NCBI GenBank assembly: GCA_025359865.1
Contig: JANYDH010000028.1
Span: forward strand, 1 to 64,000
DNA length: 64,000 bases
From: Actinomycetes bacterium
GTDB taxonomy: Bacteria > Actinomycetota > Acidimicrobiia > Acidimicrobiales > Ilumatobacteraceae
Direction: 5' to 3'
The notes beneath the pieces are model-generated. The model made no database searches. It was not told the DNA's origin and saw only the letters and a program-made list of their open reading frames with translations. A program made the translations under genes and the position numbers. Shown here one piece after another: positions 59,845 through 64,000 of the stretch. Position 1 is the first letter of the stretch, and every line of letters starts with the position of its first letter.

Positions 59845-60275
59845 CCGACCGCGTCGCAAGTCGGCGTGAGCATCAGCGCTTCTGTGAGGTCGAAGGCTGG
59901 GCCGAGGTACTCAACGCGCGAGGCAAACCGACACAGCATCACATCACCTACGAGTTGCTCCTCGGCGATGGGCAGATCATGCGGACACGTATCTCACGTC
60001 CCGCGAACACCGACAGGTACGGCAAGAGCTTGTGGTCCCACATACTTGACGACCAGCTCCACGTAACCGTCCTGGAGTTCTGGGAGTGTGTGGACAACAA
60101 GAACCCGCCCAAGCGCAGGGCTGCGTCGGACAAGCCCGCTGCAGCCGTACTCCCCGCCAACTTGGCCTATCAGCTCGTCCACACCCTGCAGCTGACGAAC
60201 GAGCAGATCGCGCAACTCACCCTCGACGATGCGGTACGACTGATGACCGAGCACAGGGCACGGCCCCCGAGCTGA
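59841..60275 (+). CDS. Possible toxin partner
   Basis: A 144-residue protein with no firmly identified family: HQRFCEVEGWAEVLNARGKP, HHITYELLLGDGQIMRTRIS, HILDDQLHVTVLEFWECVDN, ending LTLDDAVRLMTEHRARPPS. Similar proteins are sometimes labelled translational repressors of a toxin-antitoxin system in actinobacterial genomes (from memory, not searched). The small two-gene unit with overlapping genes and an operator-like array supports a toxin role, but that is inference. Confidence 0.6.
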   Translation: MTDRVASRREHQRFCEVEGWAEVLNARGKPTQHHITYELLLGDGQIMRTRISRPANTDRYGKSLWSHILDDQLHVTVLEFWECVDNKNPPKRRAASDKPAAAVLPANLAYQLVHTLQLTNEQIAQLTLDDAVRLMTEHRARPPS

Positions 60276-60295
60276 AACGAGCGCCTCGATGAGCC

Positions 60296-60850
60296 TCACA
60301 TGTCGGCGAAACGAGCGGACCATGTGGCGGTGCGTTGGGCCAGCGTTGCCACGCCGGGGCCGGTCAGGTCCGCGACGGCCTGGTCGCGTCCGTTGACCGC
60401 CATCAGGATCGCCTCCGCCTTGCCACTCACCTCGGCGCCGGTGCCGAACGTCCACGCCATATCCGTCGCCGTCAAGGCCAGTCCACCGACGCGCTTGCCC
60501 GCGTAGTTGACGCTTTTGCCGCCTTTGTCGTCCAGCGAGTGATCGAGCACCACCTGCACGAGGTCGGGCGCGATCGCCCGCGACCGGTTGATGGCACGAC
60601 GGATGTCCTGTTGGTGGATGACCAGTTCGCAGACCTGCGTGACGGACTCCGGGTTGTCGATCGGTTGCCCGAGCCACCCCACGAGATCGTCAGTCGTTCG
60701 CGCGCGGTGGCGATCTTCCTGAAGGACGGGTCAAGGTGGATGTGCGCCGCTACGTCGCGGACCGACATAACTGCGCACAGCGACGATGCCGACCATTCAT
60801 CGGGGGACAGCGATGCGGCCAGCCCACCGAATTCGGCCTGCTCCATGCTT
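60296..60850 (-). pseudogene. Frameshifted mycothiol-dependent maleylpyruvate isomerase-family gene
   Basis: The N-terminal frame reads AASLSPDEWSASSLCAVMSV, RDVAAHIHLDPSFRKIATAR, and after a shift near 60680 the frame continues QPIDNPESVTQVCELVIHQQ, DIRRAINRSRAIAPDLVQ and GGLALTATDMAWTFGTGAEV. Members use mycothiol and a DinB-like four-helix bundle. The middle is short, so a deletion as well as a frameshift may have occurred. Confidence 0.7.
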
Positions 60851-60889
60851 CCCAACACGGCAGATCTGGCCGGCCATGGCGAGCCATAC

Positions 60890-61796
60890 ACTGGAGCAAG
60901 AACGCGCTGCCAGCTCGCGACCTGTCACCACGCACCATCGAGATCAACCTCTGGGCGGCCAACGCAATCACCAACCTGATCGGGACCAGACGACTCCGAA
61001 CGCTCGAACCCGCAGACGTCGAAAGGGAGTTCAAGCAAACCAAGTTCTCCAGCGAGTCCTTGATCAAGATGCGGTCGGTCCTCGCCAAGGCCCTCGACTA
61101 CGGCATGCGTCGCAAACTCGTCTCGTCCAACATCGCCCGACACGTCGAACTCCCCGTCGACGCTAAACGCACCGAACCAGGCAGAGCGTTCACCGTCGAC
61201 CAGGCCAAAGCACTGATCAACGCCACCCGCGGACATCGCCTAAACGCACTCTGGCTGACCATGCTCGCCCTCGGCCTGCGCCCCGGAGAAGCCACACGAC
61301 TCACATGGGCAGACATCGATCTCGAGCGCAACGTGATCCACGTTCGCCGGTCCCTCAAACTCGAAGGCGGACACCTCACCCTAACGAACGACTCAAGACC
61401 AGTCGCGGACGACGCTCACTCGCCGCGCCGGACGTCGTCGCAACCACTCTCCGCGAACACCGCGACCAACAGACCGCTGAGGGTATCGAAGCCGGAGATC
61501 TCTGGTCGAACCCGGACCAACTCGTCCTCACCACCGGCGAAGGACACCCGCTCGACCCGAACAACCTCCGCAACGCGTTCAGTCACCTCACCACCAACGC
61601 CGGCCTCGGCCACTGGCACCCACACGAACTCCGCCACTCCGCAGAAAGCATCATGAGCGCCACCGGAGTCCCCCTTGAACACATCGCCGACACCCTCGGC
61701 CACGACGGCACTCGTATGGTCCTACAGGTCTACCGACACGCCGTCAGCCCAACCATCACCGCACCGAAGATCATGAACGACGTACTCGGGCCCTGA
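60890..61796 (+). pseudogene. Tyrosine recombinase (integrase), truncated and frameshifted
   Basis: First frame: LSPRTIEINLWAANAITNLI (core-binding part), RAFTVDQAKALINATRGHRL, LALGLRPGEATRLTWADIDL with the first catalytic Arg. A one-base shift near 61381-61387 then moves to HPHELRHSAESIMSATGVPL and TLGHDGTRMVLQVYRHAVSP, with HxxR, His and the Tyr nucleophile. All four catalytic residues exist but in two frames, and the N-terminus is lost into the neighbouring decayed gene. Confidence 0.8.
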
Positions 61797-61840
61797 CCGG
61801 GTCTCCGCTTCTCACGCCGGAGCGACGAAGTCGAGCCGGT
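61652..61840 (+). repeat. Integrase 3'-end duplication, copy 1
   Basis: About 185 bp from the ATGAGCGCC of the integrase C-terminus through its stop and about 40 bases beyond, repeated at 63322-63515. Confidence 0.8.
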
Positions 61841-62125
61841 GCCGGCGGGCAGAGTCAGACGATAAAGCGACGATCATCTCGTCTTGATCCACTTCCTGGA
61901 GGGCCGTCTCTCCTCGTTCGAGCACCACCAGAGGCTACTTCTGTGCTCCCCGGAGCAGCTTGCCGAGGCACCGGCCGACCACTTCAAGTTAGGGAATCTG
62001 CTCGTATACAACAAGGCCAAGCGTCGAAGGGAGGCGTTGCGACCCGAGCCCGTCGAAGCGCTAGGTCCATGTCGGCGAGGGTCGCGCCGACCTTTTCCTT
62101 GTTGGCGTGCTCTGACACGCGCAAG

Positions 62126-62290
62126 ATGACCGACGGCGTTGTGCGGCATGCCGCCGCCAGGCATCGAGAGGGCGAGTCGCCTAAAGCGGTTGCCGCCATG
62201 TTCGGAGTCGACGCCAGGACCGTGGCCCGCGAGTTTTGGAGAGTTGGGGTCCAGATCCGTCCGACGCACGGATGGCCACCGCCAGCCTGA
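62126..62290 (+). CDS. Small HTH protein (recombinase C-terminus-like)
   Basis: A 54-residue frame: TDGVVRHAAARHREGESPKA, VAAMFGVDARTVAREFWRVG, then IRPTHGWPPPA. The helix-turn-helix resembles the C-terminal DNA-binding part of serine recombinases and transposases. Too short to be a full enzyme; either a small regulator or a remnant. No promoter was recognised. The rest of 61841-62433 has no gene. Confidence 0.4.
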   Translation: MTDGVVRHAAARHREGESPKAVAAMFGVDARTVAREFWRVGVQIRPTHGWPPPA

Positions 62291-62344
62291 GTACCCGGGC
62301 CGCACGCACAGACTGCCGCTCGACCGGTGCCTGGGACGAAGAAA

Positions 62345-62367
62345 GGGCCCCGTGAGGTCCGGGGCCC
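62345..62367. terminator. GC-rich stem-loop
   Basis: GGGCCCC pairs with GGGGCCC around a nine-base loop, downstream of the small HTH frame and close to the end of the convergent DUF3800 gene. No U-tract, so termination is uncertain. Confidence 0.5.
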
Positions 62368-62433
62368 AGTCGCTGCGGTGCTTCGGTTGCATTCGGCCAG
62401 AGGCCTACTAACCGAACCGACAGCGGCATCACC

Positions 62434-63057
62434 CTACTCGATTCTCGCGAGAATTAAAAGAGCAGCGTCCTTGGCTGGAATGTTCGCGCCTTGATCGTCT
62501 GTAGCCCAAGACTCTCGGGCATCGTTCTCGTATGGTCCATCTGCAGGGCGAGTGCCACCAGCGAGGCCTCGCGACGCGACGAAGCTGGCGACACAGCTAC
62601 TGGCGTGTTGGTCAGCCTGATGCGATGACCAATCCGCGACGACCATTCCGGTCTCACGACGATGTCGACACTCGACTTCGAAGTGCTCGATCAACGCCTG
62701 AAGCTGAAGGGGCATCGCCTGGGCGAGCGCCATCACATGCTTCATTCTCGACTTGTCGATTGCAGCCGAGTACACGGTGCCGTCAAGTGAGGCGACGATC
62801 CGTACGAGCTCGAAAGTGAAGTCACGGTTCGCTCGTCGGTTCCAAGGGTTCGGCTTGATGACGTCGGCGGCCTTGATCTCCCACGTCGTCGGCTGACCCC
62901 GTTTGGGGAAGAACTTCCCCTTGGCACCGAGGACACGCCGCGACAGCGTCGGCACGTGCTCCGACGGGACGGAGAAGCCGGCAACAACTACCGCATTGGA
63001 CGCGTGGTTCGCGTCGGGCTTTCCCGAGTCATCAAGAAACAGAACACGCGTGTTCAT
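62434..63057 (-). CDS. DUF3800-domain protein
   Basis: A 207-residue protein: NTRVLFLDDSGKPDANHASN, GAKGKFFPKRGQPTTWEIKA, LVRIVASLDGTVYSAAIDKS and GMVVADWSSHQADQHASSCV. DUF3800 proteins have a predicted RNase H-like fold and often travel with mobile and defence genes. The C-terminus after ASFVASRGLAGG departs from the family pattern while another frame over 62454-62560 looks partly like it, so a frameshift near the end is possible. Confidence 0.65.
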   Translation of the reverse strand: MNTRVLFLDDSGKPDANHASNAVVVAGFSVPSEHVPTLSRRVLGAKGKFFPKRGQPTTWEIKAADVIKPNPWNRRANRDFTFELVRIVASLDGTVYSAAIDKSRMKHVMALAQAMPLQLQALIEHFEVECRHRRETGMVVADWSSHQADQHASSCVASFVASRGLAGGTRPADGPYENDARESWATDDQGANIPAKDAALLILARIE

Positions 63058-63321
63058 AGCCCTGCCGATCGCATCGCAACACGGTACTGCTGGAGCGACC
63101 TCGCAGCGGTTGAAAAGTCGCGTTCGATCGTGCGGACGATGTGATACCCGACCGCCGGTGTTAGCGGATTGGGAACCGAGTCATTACCATGCATTGCAAG
63201 TTGTTGGACTCAGCCCGTTTTCCTTTGCGTCCATGGATACGGCTGAAGCGCTCAAGAACGCGACGCAGGCGGTCAAGGACGCGGGGATCCCTGAAGAGTT
63301 CTGGCCGACCGCCCTTCCATC

Positions 63322-63477
63322 ATGAGCGCTATGCGCCACGCCGCCGGGGTTCGCCTCGAACACATCGCCGACACCCTCGGCCACGACGGAACACGCATGG
63401 TCCTACAGGTCTACCGACACGCCGTCAGCCCAACCATCACCGCGCCCAGGATCATGACTGAGATACTCGGGATTTGA
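63322..63477 (+). pseudogene. Second copy of the integrase 3' end
   Basis: ATGAGCGC...then the same EHIADTLGHDGTRMVLQVYR and following HAVSPTI codons as the integrase at 61652-61796, ending in a stop at 63475-63477, and similar sequence for about 40 bases after. It has no upstream integrase body. It and the first copy bracket the DUF3800 gene, as expected after recombination or tandem insertion. Confidence 0.8.
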
Positions 63478-63515
63478 CCGGGTGCCTCGCCTCTCAGGCG
63501 GGAGTGAGGATGTCG
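63322..63515 (+). repeat. Integrase 3'-end duplication, copy 2
   Basis: Direct copy of 61652-61840 lying about 1.67 kb downstream; together they enclose the small HTH frame and the DUF3800 gene. Confidence 0.8.
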
Positions 63516-63621
63516 AAGTTGTTCCAGAGACGCTGCCAGCACGCTCGAGCGACAGGAGGACAGTCATCCCACGTAGCAGGTTCTTGATACGACAAGCTGC
63601 TACACTCGGGTCAAGGAGGAC

Positions 63622-64000
63622 ATGATGGACACACTTGCCCGCATGGTTTCATCGAGGATCTCCGATGTTCACGAGCAGTTCTGGCAGGTCGGGGACTTCC
63701 CAGGCTCTCAATCCCGGATCCTGCACATCCTCGCCGACCTCGTCGAGTCCGGCGAGCTCCGCCACATCCGCAAGGGCCTGTACTGGCGCGGTATCAAGAC
63801 ACCGTTGGGGATGGCCCCACCAGCTCCGGACAGGTTGCTGGCACAAGTTGTCGGCACTGACGGTGTCGGCCCTGCGGGCCTCTCCGCCGCACACCTGCTG
63901 CGACTGTCGACCCAGGTCCCTCGTCTGCCCGAGTACGCCGTCCCTGGACGTGCGCCCACAAACATGCCCGGACTGATCGTGCGGTCACGCGCTGCACGTT
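63622..64000 (+). CDS. AbiEi-like antitoxin (incomplete at window edge)
   Basis: At least 126 residues: DTLARMVSSRISDVHEQFWQ, VGDFPGSQSRILHILADLVE, HIRKGLYWRGIKTPLGMAPP and GPAGLSAAHLLRLSTQVPRL. The winged-helix arrangement is like the AbiEi antitoxin of type IV systems. A strong ribosome-binding site AAGGAGGA (63613-63620) supports ATG 63622. The 3' end and any AbiEii toxin lie outside the window. Confidence 0.72.
   Translation, partial: MMDTLARMVSSRISDVHEQFWQVGDFPGSQSRILHILADLVESGELRHIRKGLYWRGIKTPLGMAPPAPDRLLAQVVGTDGVGPAGLSAAHLLRLSTQVPRLPEYAVPGRAPTNMPGLIVRSRAAR

Noticed and set aside
12-64000. rRNA or tRNA genes
   Set aside because: No conserved rRNA segments or complete tRNA cloverleaf were recognised by eye.

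Overview
The window (about 64-65% G+C by eye, dense genes with 1-4 base overlaps, many GTG starts) looks like the chromosome of a free-living high-G+C actinobacterium. F420-type luciferase-like oxidoreductases, many acyl-CoA ligases and dehydrogenases, P450s and a mycothiol-enzyme remnant fit Actinobacteria. An Acidimicrobiia relative is my best guess, but no marker gene here proves it. No rRNA, tRNA or CRISPR array was found. About 20 genes have a TANNNT -10 hexamer ending 6-9 bases before the start codon, so leaderless transcription seems to be the normal mode; I used this to choose several starts.

Region 1 (459-36041) is a large catabolic cluster: five acyl-CoA ligases, a paired acyl-CoA dehydrogenase, four short-chain dehydrogenases, four amidohydrolase-2 proteins of the decarboxylase-like superfamily, a D-aminoacylase-like amidohydrolase, enoyl-CoA hydratase, class III CoA-transferase, aldehyde and alcohol dehydrogenases, an OYE/FadH-type flavoenzyme, two F420-type oxidoreductases, a cyclase-family protein, SnoaL-like proteins and Rieske proteins. 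Six intergenic regions carry the same 17-bp inverted repeat, TCTGAY-N5-GTCAGA, over the promoter. The TetR gene at 13957 is the obvious candidate for the repressor. The layout suggests CoA-dependent breakdown of a cyclic or branched carboxylic acid; the substrate cannot be named from sequence.

Region 2 (36042-44914) holds a MazEF-type pair, a 3Fe-4S ferredoxin with a P450, a secreted Thr/Pro-rich membrane-anchored protein, a cupin with a second P450, and a zur gene divergent from a znuA-znuC-znuB zinc importer.

Region 3 (45353-49954) is a minus-strand four-gene operon: two Gfo/Idh/MocA oxidoreductases, an alpha/beta hydrolase, and a peptidase E-like protein fused to a cysteinyl-tRNA synthetase C-terminal domain.

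Region 4 (50000-64000) is accessory DNA: MazEF, two VapBC-type pairs, a HigBA locus in which the toxin has been deleted and its start fused in frame to the antitoxin, a two-gene locus preceded by eight 9-bp iterons, and an AbiEi-like antitoxin cut by the window edge. Among them lie decayed genes (iron-binding protein, cyclase/AAA regulator, mycothiol-dependent enzyme, integrase) and a DUF3800 gene between two copies of an integrase 3' end.

Three families of dispersed hairpin repeats and a dozen short tandem repeats, four of which contain a gene's stop codon, run through the whole window.
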